Positions 12,661 to 25,672 of a stretch of 64,000 nucleotides of DNA are shown piece by piece; position 1 is the stretch's first letter, and every line of letters begins with the position of its first letter. The position numbers were made by a program, and so were the translations under genes. Source of the DNA: Solanum dulcamara (taxonomy: Eukaryota; Streptophyta; Magnoliopsida; Solanales; Solanaceae); the NCBI RefSeq assembly GCF_947179165.1, contig NC_077242.1, positions 51,159,097 to 51,223,096 of the forward strand. Reading direction: 5' to 3'. The notes below the pieces were generated by a model that saw only the letters and a program-made list of their open reading frames with translations, was not told the origin of the DNA and searched no databases.

Positions 12661-14060
12661 TGATGTGAGGCCGTATATATATATAATTATTATTCTCCTT
12701 ATATTTAATCTTTTGATTATTGTTTTTGAGCATGAATTTTATGGATTATTCTTATATTGAATATTTTATTTGTAGGATTAAAATGGTGTGAAGAGGAATA
12801 AATTTGGAGTACAAATGAACTAAAAACAAGAAACCATATAAGAAAACCAACCATGCAGCTTAATTGAAAAATGTTAATATAATATGATTATCATATACAT
12901 ATTTAGAAATTTGAAAAACAAGCAACGGACTAGCATATTGCCACATGGCAGAAATCACATGAAGATTTGTTAAGGTGGTAGTGTTTTTTCCAGAAGGTAG
13001 CATTTACACAAACAATCAAATTTCTTTGGCTTTTGGTTTTCTAATTTATTTTGGACTCAATTAGTTTACTTGAAGTTTTCTACATCTATAAATAGTCCAT
13101 AAAAAATAATTCTTAGGGAACCAACACACAACTTACAACTAACACATAACCTAGTATTTGGAATTTTATAGCTTGGGAACTTTCAAAGAGACGCCATGAA
13201 GGCTGGAGAAAATTGGTTTATTTTATCTTCTCTATTTTTATTAAATTTTCTTCATGAGCTCAATATTCTGAATTTGTTCAATTCAATTTGTAATTTCATA
13301 GAATTTTTAATTTCATAATTAAGATTTTTTCTATAATTTCTAAATTGTGATTTACAAATGATCAATAGCTAAATGGCATAACTAGGTTTGTGGGAACCAT
13401 GATGAATTATCAAAGTAAGTAATGTAAAAAGTGTTCTTGAATGATTTTTATGCATATATTGGTTTTCCCTTCGCTTTGATTGCTTTATAACAGTTGCAAA
13501 CGTTATAACTCAAATTATTCTTACTTACCGGACCAAAGAGGTAATGAATGGGAAAAGAGATTATACAATGGAGATTTGAAGCTACCAATCCTCATCTAAT
13601 AGCTTGAACGGACCAAAAAATAGATAATTTGGGGTCAAATGTAAGGGTTAGTAAAGCATACACACGTAAAAAGATCTAGTTGCACGGTGAAATTCACTTA
13701 TTAAGGGGACTAACCAGTTAGGTGAACTTAATTTACCGATCTTATATGCTAAGAACTAAAATAGATCACTAATAAAAAAAATTGTTGAGTTATGAAATCA
13801 TGGGGAACACATTCCTACTTACTTCTAATAATCTAAATACAAATAAATATTTAGTTCCAAGATATTGTTATTCTTTTTATTCTTATCTCAATATAAATCC
13901 TCCCCCTCCCCCTTTTTAAATAATGACTATCAAGTTAAATTTTTCTATTGACAATATTTTTCCATATTCTCTGTGAGATCGACCTCGACTCATAATTGGA
14001 TAAAGATATTGCAAATGACCATTTATATTTCTTTTCGAGAACTGTACTTTGACATTACCA
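12661..14060 (+). mobile_element. Solo LTR, 1.4 kb, target duplication GTTTA
   Basis: The LTR begins TGATGTGAGG and ends GACATTACCA, and is flanked by a perfect 5-bp duplication, GTTTA, at 12656-12660 and 14061-14065. Removing LTR and one repeat restores a sequence that aligns with the uninterrupted D2 copy near 55228-55236. A TATA box (TATAAATA, 13087-13094) shows plus orientation. The terminal block with CTCTGTGAGATCGACCTCGA resembles LTR ends of plant Athila/TAT-type elements, though that family assignment is tentative. A pyrimidine tract (CCTCCCCCTCCCCC) lies at about 13900. There is no coding content. Confidence 0.85.
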
Positions 14061-14576
14061 GTTTACAATGCACCAAATCACACTATCTCTTGGGTGACAA
14101 CATAACCCAAGCATTCAAAAATAAGGTACTTCCCTCGTAAAGGATATCGCCTGAAATAAGGTTTTTGAGAGGATAATCTGAAAGGATATCTTTGTTGGCT
14201 CAAACATATGATTCATATGGATAAAAGTACATTCTTTTGAATTAATAAACTTTAGTACATTAATCGGCTCTTCTCATGCATTGTTCAGTCTCTTTACTTT
14301 TTGAAGAATTTATTTGAGAGTAACTCATCAATAAGGATCTGAGCTTTACTATAACTACCACCTCAAAGATGAGGCATAGGCAGAGGAATCAAAGAAACGC
14401 AGGAATTTGCATAAGTTTCTTATGAGATAACTCTATTGCACGATCTATAATTTGAAAGAAAGGAAAGTTTTTTTAAATATCCATAGTCCCTCATTTACAG
14501 AAGTAGGGTCCTCACAACCATAAATAAGATCCTATTGACACGACTTTATAGACTCTCTAAGACACTAGAATTTTAT

Positions 14577-14588
14577 GCTTTGATATCA
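14577..14588 (-). other. Primer-binding site of D1
   Basis: The minus strand reads TGATATCAAAGC, a two-mismatch version of the initiator tRNA-Met site TGGTATCAGAGC, 4 nt from the LTR end at 14593. The equivalent in D2 reads CATATCAGAGC near 54717. Confidence 0.65.
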
Positions 14589-14592
14589 AGTT

Positions 14593-16602
14593 TGTCACGA
14601 CCTGCGTCTACTCCCTGGATGTTGTCGTCACTCAAAAACTATTTTTCATACAAAGAGAATCTTTGGCCTAGCTGACTACTAGGTGAAACAACAAAACAAC
14701 AAACAACAACGATAGCAGCAAAAACAACAACACCAACAACATCATCAACAACAATATCAATAATAAAAACAACAACAATAACAATAATAATGCTTAAAAC
14801 TTCTGATTACAAAAGATTGAATTGACTTACAAATTTTATCTACCTATGAATCCTCTACTAAACTGAGATAGGTGGCCAGGAAAGACCCACATCTACCTGA
14901 CTAAAAATAAAATAAACTGAACTAACTAAATTGGAGCCCTCTGAAAGCAAGGAAGTCTCACCAACTAATAATAGAAAGATATCTTATTGAACATTTGTTA
15001 CTGTTCATACATGAATATGCATTATCATAAAATGATGCAGTGTCAAATAGTGTTAATATGTGAAATGTATTGTATGTAATAAAGCTAAATGAAACAATAG
15101 CTGAACTGAATACTCATGCTGAAAAGAATGCTAAAAATAACTTGACTAAAAGTAAAACGTAAATGTAATGAAAGTATGTAACACTTTACAACTGAGATAT
15201 GCAATGATATCAAATACTAAAGTAATATACCATTACTTTTGTGGAGTTTCTCTTACTGACAATCATCACTATAAGCCTCATGATTACACAACGTCTTGCT
15301 AATGTTACTAGAGTCATTCAGTACCTTGCCAGAGCAGTGAATGAACTTAATTTATGGGTCCATCTAAAAGTCCTCTTTAGGGGGACTAAGGAGTTGCCTA
15401 AATCAACAACACAATTCTATCTATGTTGCTGGGGAAGGTTATGGAGTTTCAGTTATGTGAACTCGTATCCAAATCGGTGCTCAATACTTCTTCCAAAATA
15501 TGCACTAAGCTCAATAAATATAAAGGTGTCCCACTTAGGGAAAAACTAAAAATTTATACTTAGAGCCTTTGGTCAAAATACTTTCTTTAAACTAAAATGA
15601 ACAAAACTTTAACTGAATAAAAAATTTTTCTCAAAAATGATAATGCTTTCATTAAAAGTAGTCATGCTCTTTTAAAAATAAAGTAATGCGCGTGGAACAC
15701 TAAAGTTCCCTGAACTCTTATTTCACTAATAGCATAGAAACACTTTTACTTTAACCAAAAATAATGCATAATTTATAGAAATGTAAAATCTTCAAACCAC
15801 TCAAATACGATACATGTGGAAAACAAGTATGAAAAAACAATTAAGAACTAGGCTTAAATCTTACTGACTGAATTTAGATGTAGGTCATGAAGAGAAACTT
15901 AGTGCAACACTATGAGTGGCCTTACGTACCTGCAAGAACTAGATTCTTGAAAAACTTTGAAGAATATGCTTGAAACCCTTGCTTTCTCATCTTAAATCTT
16001 GATCTAAGGCTTGGAAGTGATTATGATACTAAATCGATAGAATAATATTGTTAAAGACCTTAACTAGTTGCAAAATTGTGAGGGGTTTAGGTTTAGGAAA
16101 GGCTACAATAACCTTTGTTAAAAACTAGCAATGGGACCTTCCACGAACCCTAGAAATTTCTACGGACTGTAGAAGTCTCTCATAGGAAGTTGAATGAACT
16201 TTTTGGTTTCTGAACTTCATTCTACAGACCCAAACTACAGCCTGTAGATGCTTCTATGACCCGCGGTTGGGGTAAGTAAGAATTGGATCCAACAAAATGA
16301 CTTTCAGAACATTTTTCATGAGTCAATAGTATGACCCATATATCAAGTCCATAGTTACTGATTTTGTTCTAGTAGTCTCTGGTAAAACAGTCATAAAACT
16401 TTACTCCAAACTCTAAATGAAGTAAACTTGATAGATTTATAAAGGAGACTCATAGATCTTAAGTTTGATAAGTCATAGGCCACTTTATTCATTATATATT
16501 AAGAGATATAATTGTTTAAAGTTGACCATTACATGAACTAATATGAAACACTTAGCTGTTAGGAAGGTTTTGAACTCGACTAAGTAATAGAGGTCTCTTA
16601 TG
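14593..16602 (-). mobile_element. D1 5' LTR, truncated by H1
   Basis: The inner end reads TGTCACGACC. The minus-strand sequence from about 16600 down to 16400 aligns with the D2 LTRs, for example GGTCAACTTTAAACAATTAT against GGTCAAATTTAAACAATCAT at 58232. The outer part, equivalent to the first 140 bp or so of the D2 LTR, is missing because block H1 begins at about 16603. A CAA-rich stretch at 14690-14790 is specific to this copy. Confidence 0.65.
14690..14795. repeat. CAA-rich trinucleotide stretch
   Basis: About 100 bp is mostly AAC/CAA triplets with interruptions (AACAACAAACAACAACG and similar), grading into AAT triplets. It lies within the D1 LTR. Confidence 0.8.
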
Positions 16603-17110
16603 ACCGTTGTCATGCTCCGAGTATATATATCCTAGGCATGGCCGGAACTCATAAATCATTACTGGTTTCCAAGTGAACCCTTGTCCAGGTCAACTCATTA
16701 TGTGGAAGAATTACTCATAATAAGCATACTCAGATGGGAACAAAAAATGTAAATACACTTACCAATCTCAGTTTAAAACTCAATACTCCAATATATATGA
16801 TGGACATGACCCAGTGTTTTCAAAACATAGCTCAAATGAATAAAATGATAAACTCAATTTACTCTTACTAATGTATGAGCCCATAACTACAGAATCTGAA
16901 TAGGTACCAAGACAGGCTCATGACTACCTTAAAATGCAATACTAATACTGACATAAAAGACTGAAAACAAACACTTCAGAACTCCTCTGAATGCAAAGAG
17001 GTCTTACCAAAACTAGGTAGAAAACTGATCTTCTGATGTGCCTGTTAAGGATATCTATCACCTATTCTTGCATAAAAAAAAGATGCAGTACAAAATCAAT
17101 TGAGTACATG
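16603..17110. mobile_element. LTR-like block H1, left part
   Basis: From about TGTCATGCTCC at 16611 this is collinear with H2 at 31468 onward, sharing GGCATGGCCGG, TTGATGGACATGA-like and AAAACTAGGTAGAAAACTG segments. It continues after the solo LTR at 20331. The last five bases, ACATG, are one copy of that LTR's target duplication. The block resembles gypsy LTR sequence but I could not fix its own ends. Confidence 0.6.
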
Positions 17111-20100
17111 TGTCGTGACCTAATTTCTCAAATAATGATAGCACCTACCATAACCCCCCGATAGGTAAGCCAAACCTGTAACTCAGAACTGCAAGTAATA
17201 GGTATAAGGGAGAAATACTAAATATGACTAAGAGAACCAAACAACAATCGAAATAAGGAGAAACTAGATAAATATATATAAAATACAAAAAAATTGAATC
17301 CCTCTAGAACATGGAAGTCACTTGTATAGAGCTTTTACAAAAATTAAATGAATACAAGTCCCAAAAGTGGACCAAAAATATATACAACACAGGGTATTCT
17401 CAAAAGTACAGAGATGGGCCATCCAAGTTGAAGTTGACAGAAATGATCTTAGAACGGCATATGCTCACCCTTGTCTCTGAAACTGGCTACAGCAGGCTCA
17501 ATCTATCCGCGATGGTAGCTGGTGCTCGGTCCTACATCATGAAAGTAGATGCAAAGTGTAGTATGAGTACTAGAAATAAGGTACCAGTACGCATCATAGG
17601 CTTACTGAGCAGGAAAGGTATACACAATATGAAACAGAGGAATAATCCTAAACAAGAGTCATAATAAGCATCTAAGGTAAGGAAGGTAAATATTTATATG
17701 AACATGAAGACACAAACTAGGCAGACTACAGTTAACTACACCCAATAGACCCCCATAAGCCCACCTAGGCCACTCGTGCGCAAGTTTAAATAAAACTCGG
17801 ACGAACCCCCATAAGCCCATCGGATACACAGAATATCTATGTCTACAAAGACTAGGAACTAAGAATCTGCGATACCCAGAACTAAAGAACCAAATTATTC
17901 CCGAACCAACAATCTCCAAGAATCGATTATATATGAATGCTCTAAGGGTCGAGGCCGAGACTGGTACCCAGATACTCGCTCAAATTTCCAATATGGTCAA
18001 GGTCGGTACTAGGACTCGAATTCTTGCCATAATCCATTGGTACGATAGAGGCTGGGGATGGGATCCATATGCTTACTAATGAGATTCAGATCAGAAAACA
18101 AGACTGGGACCCAGATGTTCACAAATAGAATTTTAGAATGGAGGTCGAGACTGGGATGCGGATGCTTACAAATGGAATTTCAGAATGAAGGCCAGGACTG
18201 GGATCGGGATGCTTATAGATAATTTAATCGATGTTGTCAAATATTCTCTTTTTCAACTGATGGCTAATAATTACCGAAGAACTCTTCCAAAATGAATTAA
18301 CTGGTATATCGCCAAGGTTTTAACCGAAATCAAAATAAGTAGATCACAAAATCTAGTATCACTGATGCATCTTGAAAGTCGCAATCATAGGGAATTATTG
18401 ATAAGGCTGTTCAGGAGAGCAAAATTATCGCCTAGCTAAGGCCCAACTACCATACACTAGTCTGCTACACTATTTTACAAGAATCTAAGCCCACCGGAGT
18501 GATGTTGGGGCATCTAAAGCAAATTTCACAAAATATACTAAGGTCAACATGTTCCACAATATCAAGTATAAAAAATCGACGCTACTTGAAGTATTAACAT
18601 ATAACAAAAAAGATCACATGCTTTCAGTTGCCTGAAATACGTGATAAAAGCCTAAGACATGATCTCTAGAATCTAAGGTAGATTGATAAGCTACCCAACC
18701 CAGAATTCAATCTATCTCAACATACTTTCACATATTCTAGCTCAATCTAAAGAAAGGAAAGTCATAGACTGTTTGTAGGATGAACATGCACGCTCCAAAT
18801 AATTTTACAAGAGTTTTTCCTTTCCGTACGGCCTCAAATAGCTATCATGCTGCCAAAAAAAGACTCACAACATCAATATGGTCATTATGACAACAAAATT
18901 ATTGAATTCGAAGATGCGCCAATTTCATAGTCAAATTAGGAATTATAGGACCCACACTCAAAGTTTCAGAACTAACCCCAAAAACAAATCCTAATCAGCT
19001 CCCCAAACACATATCTCAAATTGGGACACAATTCGGGGCTTGAAAACTCCACAAATCAGTTTATTCATCAAAACCCAATTCTAGGCCAAAATCAATAACA
19101 GGAGCAACAACTATTTACGTAGAATCACCAAAATGAAGCCTCAACAGTGAAACCAAGTACACCATGACATTCCTCACGAAAATCCCCATAATTTAGCACT
19201 AAGAATTTCAAAAATTGGACTTACGATGCCTAAGAAACCAGTCCCCAAAGTTTATCAAAATTCCACTCCAAAATTCAACAAATACAGTAGATAAATCTCA
19301 ATTTTTACCTCAACCAAATGCCCCAAGTCTTTTTCTAATAGCACCGCGATGTTCTCCTCAAAATTCAATGTGAGATAGGCTTTTGAATTGATCAAATAAG
19401 ACCTAAATTGTACAAGAAATTACTTCTGAAAATTCTTTAAAATTTCACTCCGAAAACAACAAAAGACAGTAGCTAAAATGCAAAAATTTACCTCAAACGG
19501 AGTTCCCAAATCACCTTGCGAGCTTACCAATGCATTCCTCTCGAAAATACCTTCAATTTTGACCTTTGATTCACTGAAATTTATATCAAAATGATGGAAA
19601 AATTATTTTTCAAAGTTGGGACTTAAATCTGAAAAATTCGCGGTGAACAGTAATCGTGATGAATAGCACCGTCCAAAATTTATTTTTTTTGATGCTCCGG
19701 ACTCGTTCGTAGTCCCATGAACATAATCCATATATGAATTTTGATTGAAATAATATTCTGGACTCAATGATGGAATCAGAATTTCTAATGGAGGTCATTT
19801 CAATAAAAAATGGGTACCGCACGCAAGAACCAATTTAAACAAAATATCACAAAAGGGCTCGGAATAAGACTGAAAGCCTCGGGAAACACACAAAAGGTCA
19901 TTCTAGACCTAACTTAACATTTCAAATCTAACCACACTAAAGGAATTCAATCCGAGCGCATTTACCAAGAATGTTGACCAAAGTCAACCCTAAGCCAAGT
20001 TTAAAAGGCTAAAGTGTCAAATGCCCCCAAATAAAAACTAATTGCCTCAATATGAGTATAGACTATGCAACCATCCTAATTTGTACACTCCAGAGCTAAT

Positions 20101-20325
20101 GGAACTATCAAAATTCTATTCTAAGGTCTTTTGACAGAAGTTATGATCGAAGTCAACTTTTTATGTTATAAAAGCTCCAAAATAGGAAAATAGGCCTAAA
20201 ACCACAACGAAGGACCAGGCGACTGAGCTACCGATACAAACCGGTTATAAATGACCTGGGGTCACTATACAAATGCTCTAAAAAATGGAAGCAAAAACAC
20301 TAAAATGACAAGGAGAGTCATTACA
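17111..20325 (-). mobile_element. Solo LTR of A family, 3.2 kb, target duplication ACATG
   Basis: It begins TGTCGTGACC and ends GAGTCATTACA on the plus strand, the same termini as the LTRs of element A (46000-49186), and is flanked by ACATG at 17106-17110 and 20326-20330. H2 has the uninterrupted site, TAGTACATGAAATGTACGG, at 31971 onward. By homology with A it is minus-oriented. It holds three or four degenerate copies (17945-18215) of the 50-bp unit that is present about seven times in the LTRs of A. Open frames 17311-17664 and 17659-17919 lie within the LTR on opposite strands and look accidental. Confidence 0.88.
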
Positions 20326-20330
20326 ACATG

Positions 20331-21816
20331 GAATGTACGGTATGTAAAATACTTGAAAAGAAACTTACTCAAGATACTCAACTCAACTCAACTCTGAAAA
20401 TAGATCAAATCAATAAAACAAGTTTGTAATTAACTTTCCCCATCATTATGGATAAGCCAATGGAGAAGGAAATTGGGCTAGAAAACTTCTGAGTAGTAAC
20501 TTGGAAAATTTGAGCCTAGGCCAGACTTGGACAGAACCTGAGTCAGGTGTGGTCTGGGATAATCCATTGATGGATGGCTGATGATTGTGTTGATTTGATA
20601 GTTAGAATTGATATCCAAGACATTAATGAGCATGTACGGCTTTACGAACTCGAATTCAGGCGAGTAAAACGCACGTGGTTGATCTTAACTTGAAGGGTTA
20701 ATTTCAAGATGTCATGTTTTGAGGGCATTTTGCAAAATGGGGGCTTGGGAAATAAATTCCGAGATTCTTTTTATGTGCAACAAACCATCATTGGATTATT
20801 CCTACCATGGCAAGGTATGTGTTGCCATGGCGGGAAAAATACGGTTTTAAATAAGTAAAGTTCCAAAACTTTTTTTGTTCCTCCCACTTCGTTCTTGAGG
20901 AACTAGAAGTGACCTAGGGCCATATTCTTTATGATTTTTCACCAAATGTTTTATGAAAGGTAAGTTAATCACTCCCCTATCTTGTATTTTTATTCTTAGG
21001 ACCTAGAATCTATGGTAAATACTTCGAGGGAGGATTCTTGGCCTGAATTTAATGGTGAAAAAAACCCTAGTTGGGGGGAGGTGTTCATGAAAATGGCTAA
21101 AGGTTAGGATTTTGATATTACTCGAATATTGTAGGCCAATAGATCATTTATGTGTGCATTTCTTGTGTAATTTCAGACCAAGAACAAGCAGAAAGACTTC
21201 TAAAAAGGAAATCTCTAGTTGTTTAGTGTTTCCAAAGCTTTGTTTTGAGTTAGGTGATGGTTTTTACATTTATGTATATGTTACATATGCTTGTTACTAT
21301 AATTGATAGTTTTGCCTACATGTGTAAGACTAGGAAAGATATAACAAACTTAATGAAACAAATTCTAAGATTAATTGTACGAAATAAACCTGTTACTTGA
21401 CTGTGCATGCATGTGAAACATTCATTGTGGTTTTGTGAATGTCATTTTGGTTGTGGTTGATATAAATATGCACCTAGGGATCGGGTGTCACATTCAACAC
21501 ATGTATATATAGGGATCGGTTTTTATATTCTGACACATATACATATAAGGATCATGTGCCATGTTCCGACTTATATACATATATAAAGGGATCGTGTGTC
21601 ACGCTCTGACATGACTATTGTTTGGGTATGGATCCCATGAGAGGCTACTGTTGGCAGTTTTTTAGAATGACATTGTAACTAAATCATGCTTATGAACTTG
21701 CTAATTGGTAAAATGTTTCATACATGCTTGTCTTTACTACTTCATAGTTTCTTGCATGTGTTTCATTGACTGGGTTGGCCATGTGATCCTACCTGTTGTC
21801 ACCACTCGAACCAGGG
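20331..21816. mobile_element. LTR-like block H1, right part
   Basis: This is collinear with H2 (31980-33500), sharing the ATGGATAAGCCAATGG segment, AACCTGTTACTTGACTGTGC and the end GTGATCCTACCTGTTGTCAC. The last 21 bp (21796-21816, TGTCACCACTCGAACCAGGG) correspond to the beginning of the LTR at 33482, so the H-to-LTR junction occurs twice in this window. LTR B begins directly after. Confidence 0.6.
21476..21620. repeat. 36-40 bp minisatellite in H1, four units
   Basis: The motif AGGGATCGGGTGTCA, followed by an ACATATACATATA spacer, recurs at 21476, 21511, 21547 and 21587 with mutations. The same array is present in H2 at 33146-33300. Confidence 0.8.
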
Positions 21817-24250
21817 TATCACGACCCAACCCCGTGGGCCGTGACTGGGTGCCCGAGCTAGACACTCGCGTATACACCTGTAAACCATAAGTAAACCTGC
21901 CTCCAGAGAGACCATGACTTGTCATTTAGGCCGCATAACACATAAGCCGACGAGGCTATCATAGCATGTGAGGTCGTCCCATTATATACATACACACGGG
22001 CCGACAAGGCTTCCACAGCAAAGGGAACATCCCAAAACATAAATCATATGGACATAATTGAACACACGTACATACACAACCCTTACACTTGTCTACAGAC
22101 CTTTAAGAGTGTTAACGACTACATATGGCGGGATAGGACCCCCGTCGTACCACCAAATAAATAAATATATACATAGAAGGTTTGGTACCAAAAACTTGGG
22201 TCCGACTCAATAAAGCTTCTTCCAAACTTGCTGAGTGGAATCCTAAGCTGGCGGATACCCAAAACGTGCGTCGGTACTTGTGGGCATAAAATGCAGCCTC
22301 CTAAAGAAAGGGGATCAGTACGACATATGTACTGAGTATGTAAAGTATAAAACACCATAAAGAGGGCACAACTAACATAGGGATGGAGGGGACAAGCATA
22401 ACATTCACAAATCTACAGTACCTTCATCTTATAAATTAAAGTCGTGTATACCCTCATCAACTCTGTGCCTGTCCCGCTAGGGGACTCGGTGGTACAAATA
22501 CACCATCTATCATGATAGGCATATATATTCCATTAGCACTATAGAACGTACAACCCGATCCATGTATATAGCAAGTACATGCCGAGGAACGATGTCCCGA
22601 TCCACATATCATGTAATAATGCTGAGAAATGATGGCTCGATCCGTATATCGTATAATAATGCCGAGGAACGATGGCCCAACCCATATCTCATATAAGAAT
22701 GTCGAGGTACGACAACCCAATCCATATATCATATAGTGATGCCGAGGAACCTACGGCCCGATCCATATATAATGTAATATGCCGAGGAATGTACGGCCCA
22801 ATCCCTACATAGAAAAATATGCATATACGTGCATGTACGTCAAAGAGCCTCTAAGTATAGGAGCTTACACATCCAATCACTATTCAGCATATAGAAGGCC
22901 CGAGGGTCATAGTTCAACTACTTTAAGACCCTTACCATTCAAAGGTGAGTACAAGTCATGAGTTATATCCGGAACCTATAAATGAAATTACCTCTAACTC
23001 ATATCAAACATCATTTCACTTACAGTAAGCCATTTCAAGAGAAGGAAGGGATAGGCTTCACGTATACTACTTTTCATCACGTAGAAGGCTTACAAGATAA
23101 TAACTCAACTATCGCGGGAGTTCTAAGAAGGGAATTGTCCCCACATTACATAGACTAATCACTTGTGGCTAAGACATGCCAAGAGAGAAGAAGATAGTTT
23201 TAGATACCCATCACTTCCTAACATATGGAAGGCTTGAGAAGCCCTAGTTTAATTACTGTAAGAGTTCCATCATCGAGAATTAAATAAGAACCGTGAATTA
23301 CGCTTGGCATATATGAGTAGATATACCCTCAAGCTCATATCATTCATAACTTAACTTGAATACATGCCAAAAGAAAGGAGAGATAGGCTTTACATACCTT
23401 TTATCGAGTAATCGTAACCACTCTTGCTTCGTCACCTTCTAAACCTATTTAACACAAAGGTAATACTAACATTAATAACCTTCAACTTTCCAGCTTCTCA
23501 AACCATCACTAAGCATCCATAGGAATCATTTCCCTAGGTGCCTTTCTCAAGTAGTTTATTAATCGGCTAAGAAGTTAACGAAAATCAGGCAGCACTTCCC
23601 CTATATTGCATAGCTTAGGTGTTGATAGAATAGGGAATGCCCAAAATACCCTTCATTAAATTCAATGAAAAGGACTTACAGCTATGGACCTTGGGCCATA
23701 GGTCTTGCTACAGACCATTAGAATGGCTCATCAAATCAGACAACAAAAATAGGGTCTCTAAATTTGACCTTGCGATCTTTTCCTACGGGTCATAGGTCAT
23801 CCTACAAGTCATATGACCCATTCTTCCTGCAAGTACAATATTCCAAGTCTCTAAATCTCCACCAATAGACCCTTATGTGGGTCGTAAGTCTTCCTCCGAG
23901 CCATCGACACCCTTCGTTGAACTAGTTAGTGCACAAAACATGAAGCTACTGTAATTACACACCTCTACCTACGATCTCCATATATGGTTCATAGGTCCTT
24001 ATACGACCCGCAAATTATCTTCATAGATTGATCCAATACTTAGCCAATTTTCCTTACCTCAAGACCTTACCTACGAGCTTTACCTACGGCTCATCAAACG
24101 ATCTATGGCCCTTCAAATGGGCTCATCTCAGAAACTCAAAAATTACCCAAATACCCCTATGGCCCGTAGGTTGACTCGTAGAAGCCTACACCAGGTCCAA
24201 TTTCTATAATATTTTCCTTAACTTGGCTTTCAAACTTTTAAGGTCTTACA
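21817..24250 (-). mobile_element. Element B, 3' LTR, 2.4 kb
   Basis: On the plus strand it runs from TATCACGACCC (a mutated TGTCACGACCC) to AAGGTCTTACA. A CCAAGGGAGA purine stretch just outside 24250 on the minus strand fits a polypurine tract before a 3' LTR. Gypsy pol on the minus strand follows immediately. A second, diverged copy of its last 700 bp lies at 51341-52022. It contains the 40-bp minisatellite at 22579-22818 and a cluster of short CTACGG..CCGTAG inverted repeats at about 23680-24190. Confidence 0.75.
22579..22818. repeat. 40-bp minisatellite, six units
   Basis: The unit starting GCCGAGGAACGATGGCCCGA recurs at 22581, 22621, 22661, 22701, 22741 and 22781, an exact 40-bp period. 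Unit divergence is moderate, mostly transitions. Arrays of this sort are seen in plant gypsy LTRs. Confidence 0.92.
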
Positions 24251-24275
24251 TTATGTCTCCCTTGGAAATATTCAT
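24251..24275 (-). other. Polypurine tract region of element B
   Basis: The minus strand reads GAATATTTCCAAGGGAGACA and then a few bases before TGTAAGACC of the 3' LTR. The position and purine bias fit the plus-strand primer, although the tract is partly degraded. Confidence 0.5.
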
Positions 24276-24494
24276 CCTCGAATGAGAGCTAAATCATCAT
24301 GAATGGTATGGGTAAAGAGACTGGGAAACCAACATGAATGCAATGACACATTAAAAAATGAATAAAGCAAGGAATATTCAATCCCAAGCTAAAACATGGC
24401 ATAAAATTAACTTCATGGACATGAATGCATATGAAAGACATGGAAAATCTAATGTAGGAATTTGTAAGAATGAATTATGAGGAAACTAAGTGCC

Positions 24495-25672
24495 TTAAGT
24501 CAGAATGGAGGGGAAAAGATGGGGATTACGTGTCCTCATGTCGGCCTAGGCCTCCCATGTAACACCTTCAACCTCTTAGTTCATGCACAACACTTTAACA
24601 GATGCCACTTCCTTATTCCTTAATTTCTGAACTAGCATCCCAACCCAAAATTCCTCATAGGATAAACTCTCCAGTTCTTCAATGCTTTCTAAAGGCACAA
24701 TAATGTGGGATCTCCAATGCACTTCTTCAACAAGGAGACATGAAACACCAGATACACCAATGCCAACTCTGAAGGTAAGTGTAACTCATATGCTACCTTA
24801 CCAATCTATCTCAAAATCTAATATGGACCGACATATTGGGAACTAAGCTTTCCTTTCTTACCAAAATGCATTACACCCTTAATGGGTGAGATTTTCAAGT
24901 AAACCCAATCATCAACCTCAAATTCAAGATCCTTTCTCCTTAAATCAGCTTAAAACTTTTGTCGGGTTTGGGAAGTCTTCATTCCCTCTTGAATGAGTCT
25001 AAATTTCTCTATAACATCATGCACCAACTTAGGTCCTATAAAAGAAACCTCACCAACCTCAAACCACCCAATAAGAGACATACATCTCCTACCATATAAA
25101 GCCTCAAATGGAGCCATTTAGATACTAGAATGACAGCTATTATTGTAGGCATACTCAATCAATGGTAAATGATCATACCAATTTCCTTTGAAGTCAATCA
25201 CACATGCTCTCAACATTTCATCCAAAGTCTGAATAGTCCTTTTTGGTTGACCATCATTTTGCTAGTGAAAAGTCATACTAAGCTTAACTAAAGTACCAAG
25301 ACCCTTTTGGAATGACCTCCAAAACTAAGAAGTAAACTAAGTACCTCAATCCAAGATGATAGAAAACGAAATACCATGAAGTTTAACCAACTCTTGGGTA
25401 TAAATGATGGAATAATCCTCAGCTGAAAATGATGACTTAACGGGAAGAAAATGCGCTGACTTGGTCATTCGATCGATGATAACCCAAATTGAATCATGTT
25501 GCCTACAAGTAAGGAGTAAACCCGTAATGAAATTCATATTTAAGTCCTCCCATTTCCAAGTAAGAATCTCAAATATCTTGAGCTAAACCTCCCAGTTTTT
25601 GATGCGCTACTTTTACTTGTTGACAATTAGAGGACTTATCCAAAAAATCCACAATGTCTTTCTTCATATGAG
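24495..25672 (-). pseudogene. Element B pol: integrase core, C-terminus and chromodomain (broken)
   Basis: Minus-strand reading from 25672 gives the end of the zinc-binding region (MKKDIVDFLDKSSNCQQVKV), then the catalytic core with HDSIWVIIDRMTKSAHFLPV, which holds the first catalytic Asp. The second appears as SIILD followed by a stop where Arg is usual (CGA to TGA). Further on are the YGRRC motif and the GPK/E-LVH segment, then the GKVAYELHLPSEL block, and finally a chromodomain-like end (EVEGVTWEA, PHLFPS) with a stop at 24495. Several frameshifts and in-frame stops occur. The upstream continuation lies at 31178-31440, beyond the Ogre solo LTR. This is a Ty3/gypsy chromovirus-type pol and is inactive. 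Confidence 0.85.

Larger units (their letters stand above)
10081..14592 (-). mobile_element. D1: non-coding internal region of a D-family element
   Basis: Excluding the solo LTR at 12661-14065, about 3.1 kb reads on the minus strand as a diverged match to the internal region of D2 (54712-58013). Examples: 11340-11560 reversed matches 56330-56530 (shared AAGAAGCC, CACTTGGAGAGTTCAGTAGA, GACCTAAGGGG), and 10280-10520 reversed matches 57280-57520. No gag, protease, reverse transcriptase or integrase motif is recognisable in either copy. The simplest reading is a non-autonomous large retrotransposon derivative (LARD) mobilised by a coding gypsy element. Ancient decay of a coding element is the alternative. 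The 107-codon open frame at 10674 is on the opposite strand and is not kept in D2. Confidence 0.6.

Noticed and set aside
17311..17664. 117-codon plus-strand open frame
   Set aside because: It lies inside the A-family solo LTR, opposite to the element's orientation, and the same region of the other A LTRs is not open.
21705..22732. Cluster of 60-91 codon open frames on both strands
   Set aside because: They fall in H1 and LTR B, including the 40-bp minisatellite, where exact repeats keep frames open. None has a known domain.
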